DNA of 49,333 bases from Mesorhizobium sp. ORS 3324 (GTDB taxonomy: Bacteria > Pseudomonadota > Alphaproteobacteria > Rhizobiales > Rhizobiaceae): assembly GCA_000824825.2 (NCBI GenBank), contig LM655170.1, forward strand, positions 399,770-449,102, read 5' to 3'. The translations under genes were made by a program, and so were the position numbers. Under the pieces are notes generated by a model. That model made no database searches. It was not told the origin of the DNA and saw nothing but the letters and a program-made list of their open reading frames with translations. Of the stretch, positions 1 through 7,713 are shown piece by piece. Position 1 is the stretch's first letter, and every line of letters begins with the position of its first letter.

Positions 1-18
1 GGTGCCAACGGTCAAGGA

Positions 19-1398
19 TTAGAGAGCCGAGAGCACGCTCTTCACGGCATCGGCAGTTTTCGACACCACCGTGTCGGCCTCCTCGCGCGTCAGGCAGAGG
101 GGCGGCGCGAAGCCGAGGATGTCACCCTGCGGCATGGCGCGGCCGATGACGCCGCTTGCGGCGAGTGCGGTGGCGATCTGCGGTCCGACTTTAAGCGCCG
201 GATCGAAGAAGACGCGGTCGTCGCGGTCCTTGACGAACTCGACCGCCGCCAGCATGCCGTCGCCGCGCACCTCGCCGACATTCTTGTGGCCGCCGACGGC
301 CTTGGCAAGCTCGGTGCGGAAATAGGCGCCGGTCTCGCCGGCGTTCCTGACCAGATCCAATTCGTCGATCAGCTCGAGATTGGCGACGCCTGCCGCAGCG
401 CAGATCGGATGCGCCGAATAGGTCCAGCCATGGCCGAGCGAGCCCAGTTTGTCGGAGCCCTTGACCAACACCTGCCAAACCTTGTCGGAGACGATGACGC
501 CGGAGAGCGGCGCATAGGCCGAGGTGAGCCCCTTGGCGATGGTGATCAGGTCCGGCTTGATGCCGTAATGGTCGGAGCCGAACATCGTGCCGAGACGGCC
601 GAAGCCGGTCACCACCTCGTCGGCGACGAGCAGCACATCGTATTTGTTCAACACGGCCTGGATCTTTGCCCAGTATCCCGCCGGCGGCGGCACGATGCCG
701 CCGGTGCCGAGGATCGGCTCGCCGATGAAGGCGGCAACGGTGTCCGGGCCCTCGGCGAGGATCATCTCCTCCAGCTTGTCGGCGCAATATTGCGAGAACT
801 GCTCCTCGCTCATCGAGCGGTCGGCGCGGCGGAAGTAATAGGGCGCCTCGGTGTGCATGATCGGCGCGCGCGGCAGGTCGAAGGCGTTGTGGAACAGCTC
901 GAGCCCGGTCAGCGAACCGGTCATCACGCCCGAACCGTGATAGCCGCGCCAGCGCGAGATGATCTTCTTCTTCTCCGGACGGCCGAGGACGTTGTTGTAG
1001 TACCAGATCAGCTTGATGTTGGTCTCGTTGGCGTCGGAGCCCGAGAGGCCGAAATAGACCCGGCTCATGCCCTTTGGCGCGCGGTCGATGATCATCTTGG
1101 CAAGCGTGATCGAGGCCTCGGTGCCGTGGCCGACATAGGCGTGGTAGTAGGCGAGGTTCTTCGCCTGCTCGGCAATCGCATTGGCGATCTTCTGGCGGCC
1201 ATAGCCGACATTGACGCAATAGAGGCCGGCGAACGCATCGATGCTCTTCCTGCCGGTGTTGTCCCAGACGGTAACGCCTTCGCCGCCAGCCATAATCCTG
1301 GCTGGCGACTCACCCCGCGCGTGCGTGCCCATATGCGTCGAGGGATGGAAGAAGTGGTCGCGATCCCAAGCCGAGAGTTCGTTGGATTGTTCGAGCAT
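19..1398 (-). CDS. doeD: Class III aminotransferase, probable diaminobutyrate transaminase DoeD (Atf)
   Basis: This 459-residue protein is a PLP-dependent fold-type I, class III (omega) aminotransferase. The class signature is visible: Asp260 in VADEVVTGFGR and the PLP lysine Lys289 in TIAKGLTSAYAPLSG. Length is normal for the family. It lies 30 bases downstream of the aldehyde dehydrogenase on the same strand, and the ectoine import and hydrolysis genes are divergent. By analogy with Halomonas doeD and Ruegeria atf I infer that it transaminates L-2,4-diaminobutyrate to aspartate semialdehyde in the cytoplasm. The family alone would also allow beta-alanine, taurine or GABA transamination, so substrate identity rests on context. 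The TAA stop is at 19-21, and nothing else is visible to the left edge. Confidence 0.88.
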   Translation of the reverse strand: MLEQSNELSAWDRDHFFHPSTHMGTHARGESPARIMAGGEGVTVWDNTGRKSIDAFAGLYCVNVGYGRQKIANAIAEQAKNLAYYHAYVGHGTEASITLAKMIIDRAPKGMSRVYFGLSGSDANETNIKLIWYYNNVLGRPEKKKIISRWRGYHGSGVMTGSLTGLELFHNAFDLPRAPIMHTEAPYYFRRADRSMSEEQFSQYCADKLEEMILAEGPDTVAAFIGEPILGTGGIVPPPAGYWAKIQAVLNKYDVLLVADEVVTGFGRLGTMFGSDHYGIKPDLITIAKGLTSAYAPLSGVIVSDKVWQVLVKGSDKLGSLGHGWTYSAHPICAAAGVANLELIDELDLVRNAGETGAYFRTELAKAVGGHKNVGEVRGDGMLAAVEFVKDRDDRVFFDPALKVGPQIATALAASGVIGRAMPQGDILGFAPPLCLTREEADTVVSKTADAVKSVLSAL

Positions 1399-1428
1399 TT
1401 TTTCTACTCCTGAAGATTTCGGGACGGC

Positions 1429-2922
1429 TTACGCGACATCCAGGCAAAGATATTTGAGATCGGTGAAGGCTTCGAGGCCGTGGCGCGAGCCTTCGCGGCC
1501 GATGCCGGACTGCTTGACGCCGCCGAACGGGATCGGCGCACCGGTGATCTTCACCCGGTTGATCGCGACCATGCCGTAGTCCAGCGCGCGACCCATGCGC
1601 GCCTGCCGCGCGCCATTCTCGGTGACCACATAGGCGACGAGGCCATATTCGGTGGCGTTGGCGCGGGCGACGACTTCCGCTTCGTCGTCGAACGGCGTCA
1701 CGGCGGCGACCGGACCGAAGGTTTCCTCATGCATGATCAGCGCTTCGTCCGGCACGTCGACAAGCAGCGTCGGCTGGTAGAACAGCGGCCCGGCCGTGTG
1801 ACGCTTGCCGCCGGCAAGGCAACGCGCGCCGCGCGTCAGCGCGTCGGCCACCTGCTCCTCCACCTTCTTGACGGCGCGCTCATGCATCAGCGGGCCGATA
1901 TCGGCATCGGCGGAAAGCCCGTTGCCGGTGCGCAGACGCTCGATGCGGCGGGCGAAGGCGGCGCAGAAGCGGTCGTAGATTTGCCGCTGCACATAGATGC
2001 GGTTGGCGGCCAGGCAATCCTGGCCGGAGGTGGCGAATTTCGCGTCGATTGCGATCGTGACGGCCTTCTCGATGTCGGCGTCGTCGAAGACGATCAGCGG
2101 CGCGTGGCCGCCGAGCTCCATCACCAGCCGCTTCATCGTCGGCGCGCTCTGCGCGGCGATCAGCCTGCCGACCTCGGTCGAGCCGGTGAAGCTCATGGCG
2201 CGGACCCTGGCGTCGGCGCACATCGCGCCGACGATCGTGCGGGCATCGCCGGTGACGACGTTGAAGACACCGGCCGGCAGTCCGGCGCGCTCGCCGAGCT
2301 CGGCCAGCGCCAGCGCGGACAGCGGCGTTTCGGAGGACGGATGCGCCACCACGGTGCAGCCGGCGGCAAGCGCCGCCGCCGCCTTACGGGTGAGCATGGC
2401 CGACGGAAAGTTCCACGGGGTGACGACACCGACCACGCCGAGCGGCTCGCGGCGCACGGTCATCTGAGCATTCGGCAGGTGGCTGGTGACGCTTTCGGCG
2501 TTGAGACGCTTGGCGTCCTCGGCATACCACTCGACGAAGGAGGCGGCGTAGTCGATCTCGCCCAGCGACTCCTTCAGCGGCTTGCCCTGCTCAAGCGTCA
2601 TCAGCAACGCCAGGTCGTCCTTGGCGGCGATGATCAGCTCGAACCATTTTCGCAAAATTCTGGCGCGCTCCTGCGGCAGCGCCGAGCGCCAGGCGGGCAG
2701 TGCGCGGGAAGCCGCGTCGATCGCCTCAATCGTCTGCTTACCGTCGAGCGCGGCGACGAAAGCCACGGTGGCGCCGGTGGCGGGATCGGTGACTTCGAAG
2801 CTCGCGGCCGAACTGCCGGCCGTCCAATGGCCGCCGACATAGCCGAGATCGCGCAGCAGCCGGCGATCGGCAAGACGGTCCAGTGCTTCGTGGCGGTTTG
2901 GGCGTGCAAAATGCGCGGACAT
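1429..2922 (-). CDS. doeC: Succinate/aspartate-semialdehyde dehydrogenase DoeC (Ssd)
   Basis: This 497-residue member of the aldehyde dehydrogenase superfamily is of the GabD type. The catalytic cysteine is Cys303 (SGQDCLAANR) and the general base is Glu269 (MELGGHAP). FTGSTEVGR forms the nucleotide-binding turn. In the ectoine pathway DoeC oxidises aspartate semialdehyde to aspartate; GabD homologues oxidise succinate semialdehyde. One oddity is that the cofactor-contact motif, usually KPA/S followed by E or Q, reads AHPSSETP (about 193-200), so the usual lysine is His194. It is the first gene of a leftward doeC-doeD pair, preceded by the inverted repeat at 2997-3038. The assignment to DoeC rather than general GabD is from context. 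Confidence 0.87.
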   Translation of the reverse strand: MSAHFARPNRHEALDRLADRRLLRDLGYVGGHWTAGSSAASFEVTDPATGATVAFVAALDGKQTIEAIDAASRALPAWRSALPQERARILRKWFELIIAAKDDLALLMTLEQGKPLKESLGEIDYAASFVEWYAEDAKRLNAESVTSHLPNAQMTVRREPLGVVGVVTPWNFPSAMLTRKAAAALAAGCTVVAHPSSETPLSALALAELGERAGLPAGVFNVVTGDARTIVGAMCADARVRAMSFTGSTEVGRLIAAQSAPTMKRLVMELGGHAPLIVFDDADIEKAVTIAIDAKFATSGQDCLAANRIYVQRQIYDRFCAAFARRIERLRTGNGLSADADIGPLMHERAVKKVEEQVADALTRGARCLAGGKRHTAGPLFYQPTLLVDVPDEALIMHEETFGPVAAVTPFDDEAEVVARANATEYGLVAYVVTENGARQARMGRALDYGMVAINRVKITGAPIPFGGVKQSGIGREGSRHGLEAFTDLKYLCLDVA

Positions 2923-2996
2923 CGATATCTCCCTCGATTGGCCGGAGCATCGGACGTGCCGAGCAAAAAAGGAGACTGTTTCGGCGTCGCTCCGTA

Positions 2997-3038
2997 GAGA
3001 GATTGTCTCTATTGGATTGTCCGGGGAGACGATCTCTC
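2997..3038. promoter_or_regulatory. Paired GAGA-N5-TCTC inverted repeat upstream of doeC
   Basis: Two 13-base arms, gagagattgtctc at 2997-3009 and gagacgatctctc at 3026-3038, are inverted copies matching at 12 of 13 positions. Each arm is itself a GAGA-N5-TCTC dyad. They lie between the doeX stop (3043) and the doeC start (2922). The pair could form a 13-bp hairpin ending doeX transcription, or be two operator sites about 29 bp apart acting on doeC. No T-tract follows on the leftward strand, so I slightly favour an operator. The binding protein is unknown; DoeX is an obvious candidate. Confidence 0.4.
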
Positions 3039-3042
3039 CGCC

Positions 3043-3534
3043 TTACGATTGCCCCGGCAGCAGATCAGCCACGGGCAAGACGATGTCTTCCTTCACCGTC
3101 TTGGTGACGATGTAGGTGAAGTAACGGTCGATGCCGATCTCGCGTTCCAGCAGCGCGTCGACCAGCCGCTGATAGGCGTCGATGTCACGGGCCATGACCT
3201 TGAGCATGTAGTCGACGCCGCCGCCGACCGACCAGCAGGCGACGATTTCCGGGATGTCGCGGACGACACGCTCGAAACGGTCGAAATCGGCCTGGCGATG
3301 GCTGGCTAAGGTCACCTCCATCAGCACCGTCGCCACCGGCGCGATCGCACGCATGGCGACCGAGGCGTGATAGCCGGAAACGATGCCGGCCTTCTCCAGC
3401 TTGCGCAGCCGCATCCAGCAGGGCGTCGGCGACAGGCCGACCTTGTCGGCCAGCGCCAGCTTGGTGATGCGCCCATCGCGCTGGATGGCGTCGAGGATCT
3501 TGAGGTCGATCGAGTCGAGTTTCGCTGCCGCCAT
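3043..3534 (-). CDS. doeX: Lrp/AsnC-family transcriptional regulator DoeX
   Basis: This 163-residue protein has the standard AsnC/Lrp layout. An N-terminal helix-turn-helix (about 8-60, LDSIDLKILDAIQRDGR onward, then ADKVGLSPTPCWMRLRKLE) is followed by a RAM/ACT-like ligand domain carrying the GGGVDYML segment. Such proteins are octameric or dimeric feast/famine regulators. It sits between doeC (same strand) and the divergently read enuR, 83 bases away. An AsnC-type gene is a constant partner of ectoine catabolic loci (doeX in Halomonas, asnC beside enuR in Ruegeria and Sinorhizobium). I infer that it senses a pathway intermediate and activates the local genes. Family call is firm; the effector is not visible. 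Confidence 0.88.
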   Translation of the reverse strand: MAAAKLDSIDLKILDAIQRDGRITKLALADKVGLSPTPCWMRLRKLEKAGIVSGYHASVAMRAIAPVATVLMEVTLASHRQADFDRFERVVRDIPEIVACWSVGGGVDYMLKVMARDIDAYQRLVDALLEREIGIDRYFTYIVTKTVKEDIVLPVADLLPGQS

Positions 3535-3614
3535 GCCGGCTCCGCCTTCTGTTCAAGACACCATGACGATGCATTATTTCGATTGTCAATTGCACTGATT
3601 TCGATCTCTAATAA

Positions 3615-3627
3615 GTCATGACATTAT
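3615..3627. promoter_or_regulatory. Candidate operator overlapping the enuR start codon
   Basis: The 13-mer gtcatgacattat overlaps the enuR ATG (3618-3620). It matches gtcatgatattat at 5056-5068, upstream of ehuA, at 12 of 13 positions. Occurrence at both promoters that EnuR would be expected to control suggests a shared operator and autoregulation. Evidence is sequence similarity between two sites only; part of the match could be chance because it includes coding bases. Confidence 0.35.
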
Positions 3628-5003
3628 GGCAGCCAGATCCTGCGCTCATCCGTCGCCCGGCCTACCTCTCGCTGGCCGACCAGTTCGCGCGCGCCATCCA
3701 TGACGGGCGGCTTGCCAATGGCGCGCGGCTGCCGACGCATCGCCGCCTTGCGGACGACCTGAAACTTTCGGTGCAGACGGTCAGCCGCGCCTATGAGGAG
3801 CTGATCCGCCGCGGCCTGATCTCTGGCGAGGTCGGGCGCGGCAGCTTCGTCCAGACGCAGCGTCGCGAGCCGGATCCGCCATACCTTCCGGAACGGCTGG
3901 GCGAGGTCATCGACCTCTCGATCCTGAAGCCGGTCTGCGAGCCGATGCATCTGGAGAAGCTGAAGCAGGCGTTGGGGTGGCTGGCCGAGAACCTGCCGTC
4001 GAGCTCGGCGCTGTCGTTCCGGCCGAACATGGTGTTCCCCCGCCATCGCGCGGTGGCGGTCGAATGGCTGAAGCTATGCGGCCTCGAAGCGTCGCCGCAG
4101 AACGTCAGCCTCACCAATGGTGCCACGGCCGGCATGACGGTGGCGCTGATGAGCGTCGCGCCGCCCGGCTCGACGGTCGCCACCGAGGCGATCGGCCACC
4201 ACACGCTGGTGCCGCTCGCCCGCTATCTCGGCTTCAATCTCGAAGGATTGCCGATCGACGACAACGGCCTGATCCCCGAGGCGCTCGACGAGGCCTGCCG
4301 TCTGTCGGACATCCGCGCCGTCTTCGTCCAGCCCTCGGTGATCAACCCGACGGCCACATTGATGGACGCGGCACGGCGCGAGCAGATCGCAGCGGTCGCG
4401 CGCAAGCATGACATCGCCATCATCGAGAACGACGTGCTTGGGCCCCTCGTCGAAGGCCGGCCGCCGGCCGTCGCCGCCTTTGCGCCCGAGCGGACGCTCT
4501 ACGTGACCTCCTTCACCAAGATCGTCGTGCCTGGCCTGCGCATCGGCTATCTGGCGGTGCCGGACCGCTATGTCGCCGCCGTCGCCAACCGCCATCTCGT
4601 CTCGAACTGGATGGCGACGCCGATGGTGGCTGAGATCGCCACGCGCTGGGTGAACGACGGCACGGCTTTTGAGCTGGTCAACTGGCAGCGCGGCGCGCTG
4701 AGACGCCGGCAGGAGATCGCCGCGGAAGTGCTCACGGGTGTCGATTATCGCTGCCATCGCGACGGGCTGCATCTCTGGCTCGAATTGCCGGGCGACCGGG
4801 CCGAGGAGAGCTTTGTCGCGCAGGCGCGCCTTCGCGGGGTGGCGATTGCGCCCGGTACTTCGTTCCGCATCGCCGACACGCCTTGGCGTCCGGCCGTGCG
4901 CATCTCGCTCGGATCAACCACCGAGGGGGAACTGCGGGCGGGCTTGAGCGTTGTCGCCAAGCTCCTGCTTGGCGATCCGGAGCATCTCCTGCTCGCCATC
5001 TGA
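3618..5003 (+). CDS. enuR: EnuR, MocR/GntR-type PLP-dependent regulator of ectoine use
   Basis: This 461-residue MocR-type regulator has an N-terminal GntR winged helix (about 13-80, LPTHRRLADDLKLSVQTVSRAYEEL) fused to an aminotransferase-like domain. The presumed PLP lysine is Lys301 in SFTKIVVPGLRIG; the equivalent residue in Ruegeria EnuR is reported as Lys302. EnuR is known as a repressor of ehu/eut genes that is released by diaminobutyrate-type intermediates forming an aldimine with PLP. It is read divergently from doeX and lies 136 bases upstream of ehuA, as in S. meliloti. Synteny plus the lysine make the call strong. The ATG has no clear Shine-Dalgarno and overlaps a candidate operator, which would suit autoregulation. 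Confidence 0.92.
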   Translation: MTLWQPDPALIRRPAYLSLADQFARAIHDGRLANGARLPTHRRLADDLKLSVQTVSRAYEELIRRGLISGEVGRGSFVQTQRREPDPPYLPERLGEVIDLSILKPVCEPMHLEKLKQALGWLAENLPSSSALSFRPNMVFPRHRAVAVEWLKLCGLEASPQNVSLTNGATAGMTVALMSVAPPGSTVATEAIGHHTLVPLARYLGFNLEGLPIDDNGLIPEALDEACRLSDIRAVFVQPSVINPTATLMDAARREQIAAVARKHDIAIIENDVLGPLVEGRPPAVAAFAPERTLYVTSFTKIVVPGLRIGYLAVPDRYVAAVANRHLVSNWMATPMVAEIATRWVNDGTAFELVNWQRGALRRRQEIAAEVLTGVDYRCHRDGLHLWLELPGDRAEESFVAQARLRGVAIAPGTSFRIADTPWRPAVRISLGSTTEGELRAGLSVVAKLLLGDPEHLLLAI

Positions 5004-5052
5004 TCCACCAAAGGGAGCGCAAATTGCCCTGAAATTGTGCCGCGCCCGAAAT

Positions 5053-5108
5053 ATTGTCATGATATTATTTTCCTGATTGACATGATTTGGCGCGTTTCGC
5101 ATCGTTAA
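5053..5108 (+). promoter_or_regulatory. Candidate ehuA promoter and EnuR operator region
   Basis: Two near-identical direct repeats, attgtcatgat at 5053-5063 and attgacatgat at 5076-5086 (10 of 11 matching), are spaced 23 bases apart, about two helical turns. The second contains a perfect TTGACA (5077-5082), a plausible -35 box. The -10 is weak (around 5100-5108), which would suit activator-dependent or derepressed transcription. The first repeat belongs to the 13-mer shared with the enuR start. I infer control of the ehuABCD-eutABCDE operon by EnuR and possibly DoeX. Confidence 0.42.
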
Positions 5109-5139
5109 GGGCATAGGCTTCTCCAGAAGGGGAAATGGA

Positions 5140-5925
5140 TTGCCCGCGCCCATCATCAAGGTCGATGCGATTTCGAAGAGCTTCGGCGCCTTCAAGGTGC
5201 TGGACGGTTTGTCGATGCAGGTCATGCCGGGCGAGAAGCTGGCGCTGATCGGCCCGTCCGGTTCGGGCAAGACGACGATCCTGCGCATACTGATGACGCT
5301 GGAGAGGATCGACGGGGGCCACATCCAGATCGACGGCGAGCAGCTCTATCACATGGAGCGCAACGGCCAGCTGCTGCCGGCCGACGAGCGGCATCTGGCG
5401 AAGATGCGCCAGAAGATCGGCATGGTCTTCCAGCTCTTCAATCTGTTTCCGCACAAATGCGTCATGGATAATGTGACGCTGGCGCCGATGCTGACCAAAG
5501 GCGTCGCGCGCGCCGCCGCCGAGAAGCGGGCGATGGAACTGCTCGACATGGTGGGGCTCGCCGACAAGGCCAAGGCGATGCCGGCACAGCTTTCCGGCGG
5601 CCAGAAGCAGCGCGTCGCGATCGCCAGGGCGCTGGCGCTGTCGCCCAAGATCATGCTGTTCGACGAAGTCACCTCGGCGCTCGATCCGGAGCTGGTCGAG
5701 GAGGTGCTCAACGTCATGCGCAAGCTCGCCGCCGAGACCGACATGACGATGCTGCTCGTCACGCATGAGATGGGCTTCGCTCACGACTTCGCCGATCGGG
5801 TGCTGTTCTTCGACCGCGGCAAGATCGTCGAGGAAGGCAAGCCCGATGAGATTTTCCGCCATCCCAAGCAGGAGCGCACGCAAGGCTTCCTGAAGAAGAT
5901 CATCGCGGCCGGACATCGCGTCTGA
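5140..5925 (+). CDS. ehuA: Ectoine/5-hydroxyectoine ABC transporter ATPase EhuA
   Basis: This 261-residue polar-amino-acid-type ABC ATPase has Walker [10 protein letters not shown] (38-46), signature LSGGQKQRV (151-159), Walker B IMLFDE (171-176) and the H-loop LLVTHEM. I use the TTG at 5140 because AAGGGG (5127-5132) sits seven bases upstream and no ATG is in a suitable place. It energises import through EhuC/EhuD at the inner membrane. It is the first gene of a long rightward operon (ehuABCD-eutABCDE) directly after enuR. The family is certain; the ectoine substrate follows from the eut/doe genes downstream. Confidence 0.92.
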   Translation: MPAPIIKVDAISKSFGAFKVLDGLSMQVMPGEKLALIGPSGSGKTTILRILMTLERIDGGHIQIDGEQLYHMERNGQLLPADERHLAKMRQKIGMVFQLFNLFPHKCVMDNVTLAPMLTKGVARAAAEKRAMELLDMVGLADKAKAMPAQLSGGQKQRVAIARALALSPKIMLFDEVTSALDPELVEEVLNVMRKLAAETDMTMLLVTHEMGFAHDFADRVLFFDRGKIVEEGKPDEIFRHPKQERTQGFLKKIIAAGHRV

Positions 5926-5971
5926 CCGCTATGCCCCAGGGGCGGCGAGGCCGGCCCCGAAAACCAGCAAA

Positions 5972-5991
5972 GGGCAGCCGGAAGGCTGTCC
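5972..5991 (+). other. Intercistronic hairpin between ehuA and ehuB
   Basis: GGGCAGCC (5972-5979), loop GGAA, and GGCTGTCC (5984-5991) form an 8-bp stem with one G-U pair. No T-tract follows, so it is not an obvious terminator. It could protect or process the mRNA so that the binding protein is made in excess over the ATPase, as is common in ABC operons. That role is inference. Confidence 0.4.
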
Positions 5992-6033
5992 CGAACCAAG
6001 CAAATCAAGAAGAGAAACAAGGAGTTGGGAACG

Positions 6034-6885
6034 ATGAAGAAACTTGGCATCCTGGCTGGCGTCGCCGGCCTCGCAGTGGCCGCGGTGTTGGTCGCCTCCG
6101 GTGCGCGTTCGGCCGACGACGCCAAGCTGGAGCAGCTGAAGGCGCAAGGCTTCGCCCGCGTCGCCATCGCCAATGAGCCGCCCTACACGGCGGTGGCCGC
6201 CGACGGCAAGGTCTCGGGCGCAGCGCCCGACGTGGCGCGCGAGATCTTCAAGCGCCTCGGCGTCAACGACATCGTTGCCTCCATCTCCGAATACGGCGCC
6301 ATGATCCCCGGCCTGCAGGCCGGCCGCTTCGACGTCGTCACCGCCGGCCTGTTCATGAAGCCGGAGCGCTGCGCGGCGGTCGCCTATTCCGAGCCGGTGC
6401 TTTGCGATGCCGAGGCGATGCTGGTGAAGAAGGGCAATCCGAAGGGCTTCAAGAGCTATGCAGACATCGCCAAGGACTCTTCCGCCACCGTCGGCGCGCC
6501 TGGCGGCGGCACCGAGGAGAAGCTGGCGCTCACCGCCGGCGTGCCGCGCGACCGCGTCATCGTCGTGCCGGACGGTCAGAGCGGCCTGAAGATGGTGCAG
6601 GACGGCCGCATCGATGCCTACTCGCTGCCGGTTCTGTCGATCAACGACCTCATCAAGAAGGCCAACGATCCGAATCTCGAAGTAATCGCGCCGGTGCAGG
6701 GCGCGCCGGTCTATTGCGACGGCGCCGCCTTCAAGAAGGGCGACGAGGCGCTGCGCGACGCCTACGACGTCGAGCTCGCCAAGATGAAGAAGTCCGGCGA
6801 GTTCGCCAAGATCATCGAACCCTACGGCTTCTCCGCCAAGGCGGCGATGTCGACGACGCGCGAGAAGCTCTGCGCGGCGAAGTAA
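6034..6885 (+). CDS. ehuB: Ectoine/5-hydroxyectoine-binding periplasmic protein EhuB
   Basis: This 283-residue family 3 (polar amino acid) solute-binding protein has a classical signal peptide: MKK, a hydrophobic core, then a cut near GARSA. I choose ATG 6034 over an in-frame TTG at 6025 because the AAGGAG box (6019-6024) abuts the TTG but lies nine bases from the ATG. The mature protein carries the EPPYTAV start and the EYGAMIPGLQAGRFDVV segment typical of EhuB. It captures ectoines in the periplasm for EhuCD. It is separated from ehuA by about 108 bases containing a hairpin and from ehuC by a repeat element, both of which could allow higher expression of this subunit. Confidence 0.92.
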   Translation: MKKLGILAGVAGLAVAAVLVASGARSADDAKLEQLKAQGFARVAIANEPPYTAVAADGKVSGAAPDVAREIFKRLGVNDIVASISEYGAMIPGLQAGRFDVVTAGLFMKPERCAAVAYSEPVLCDAEAMLVKKGNPKGFKSYADIAKDSSATVGAPGGGTEEKLALTAGVPRDRVIVVPDGQSGLKMVQDGRIDAYSLPVLSINDLIKKANDPNLEVIAPVQGAPVYCDGAAFKKGDEALRDAYDVELAKMKKSGEFAKIIEPYGFSAKAAMSTTREKLCAAK

Positions 6886-6898
6886 GCGCGAGCTTCTT

Positions 6899-7028
6899 CC
6901 TTCTCCCCGTTTCACGGGGAGAAGGTGTCACGAAGTGACGGATGAGGGGCGGCGCCAAGTTCTGCAAGGCTGGCTCCGCACCCTCACCTGCCTGCCGGCA
7001 TCTTCTCCCCGTGCACGGGGAGAAGGGG
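6899..7028. repeat. RIME-like mosaic repeat in the ehuB-ehuC gap
   Basis: Three dyads are packed in the gap. CCTTCTCCCCGT (6899-6910) pairs with ACGGGGAGAAGG (6914-6925) over a 3-base loop. GTCAC/GTGAC lies at 6927-6939. A perfect 24-base palindrome, arm CTTCTCCCCGTG, spans 7002-7025. The outer two dyads share the CTTCTCCCCGTG-like arm. This is the look of rhizobial intergenic mosaic elements, non-coding repeats found in many copies in Mesorhizobium and Rhizobium. It lies inside the operon and probably folds in the transcript. Confidence 0.75.
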
Positions 7029-7053
7029 CCAAGACCAAACGTTGGAATTTTGA

Positions 7054-7713
7054 ATGACCCAGTGGTCCGGCTATCTCGGCCTGATATTGCAAGGAGCCCT
7101 TGTCACCGTCGAGCTGACGCTGATGGGGTCGGTGCTTGCGCTGGTCATGGCCTTCCTCGCCGGAATAGGGCGCGTGTCACGCTTCTTCATCGTGCGCGCC
7201 TTGGCCACGACCTATATCGAGTTCTTCCGCGGCACCTCGATCTTCGTGCAGCTGTTCTGGGCCTATTTCGTGCTGCCCTTTGTCGGCCTGTCGCTGACGC
7301 CGCTGCAGGCCGGTGTGCTGGCGCTTGGCCTCAATGTCGGGGCCTATGCCGCCGAGGTCGTGCGCGGCGCCATCCTGTCGATCGGCGACGAGCAGTATGA
7401 GGCATGCACGGCGCTCAACCTCGGCCGCTGGCAAGGCATGCGTCATGTCATCCTGCCGCAGGCGCTGCTGGTCATGCTGCCGACCTTCGGCAACAACGCC
7501 ATCGAATTGCTCAAGGCGACGTCGGTCGTGTCGCTGATCTCGCTCGCCGATCTCACCTTCCAGGCACAGGTGGTGCGCTCGCAGACGGGCAGCACGCTGA
7601 TGCCCTTCGCCTCCGTGCTCGTCATCTATTTCGTGCTGGCGCTTATCATTTCTTGGGGCGTGCGCTCGCTGGAGCGGCGCATGGCGCGCGGCCTCGATGG
7701 AGTGCGTGTCTGA
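7054..7713 (+). CDS. ehuC: Ectoine ABC transporter permease EhuC
   Basis: This 219-residue His/Glu/Gln/Arg/opine-type ABC permease has about five membrane helices. It shows the family segments TTYIEFFRGTSIFVQLFW and an EAA-like loop (ACTALNLGRWQGMRHVILPQA), which docks on the ATPase. Together with EhuD it forms the inner-membrane channel. Its TGA overlaps the ehuD ATG (tgatg at 7711-7715), implying translational coupling. No strong ribosome-binding site is visible before 7054, where the repeat element ends, so the two permeases may be made at lower level than EhuB. Confidence 0.9.
   Translation: MTQWSGYLGLILQGALVTVELTLMGSVLALVMAFLAGIGRVSRFFIVRALATTYIEFFRGTSIFVQLFWAYFVLPFVGLSLTPLQAGVLALGLNVGAYAAEVVRGAILSIGDEQYEACTALNLGRWQGMRHVILPQALLVMLPTFGNNAIELLKATSVVSLISLADLTFQAQVVRSQTGSTLMPFASVLVIYFVLALIISWGVRSLERRMARGLDGVRV

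Noticed and set aside
286..1413. A 375-codon open frame antisense to doeD
   Set aside because: Shadow of the aminotransferase gene; no motif or start signal.
1480..2997. A 505-codon open frame antisense to doeC
   Set aside because: The sense strand carries a complete aldehyde dehydrogenase with catalytic residues; the antisense product is Arg/Gly/Asp-rich without recognisable domains.
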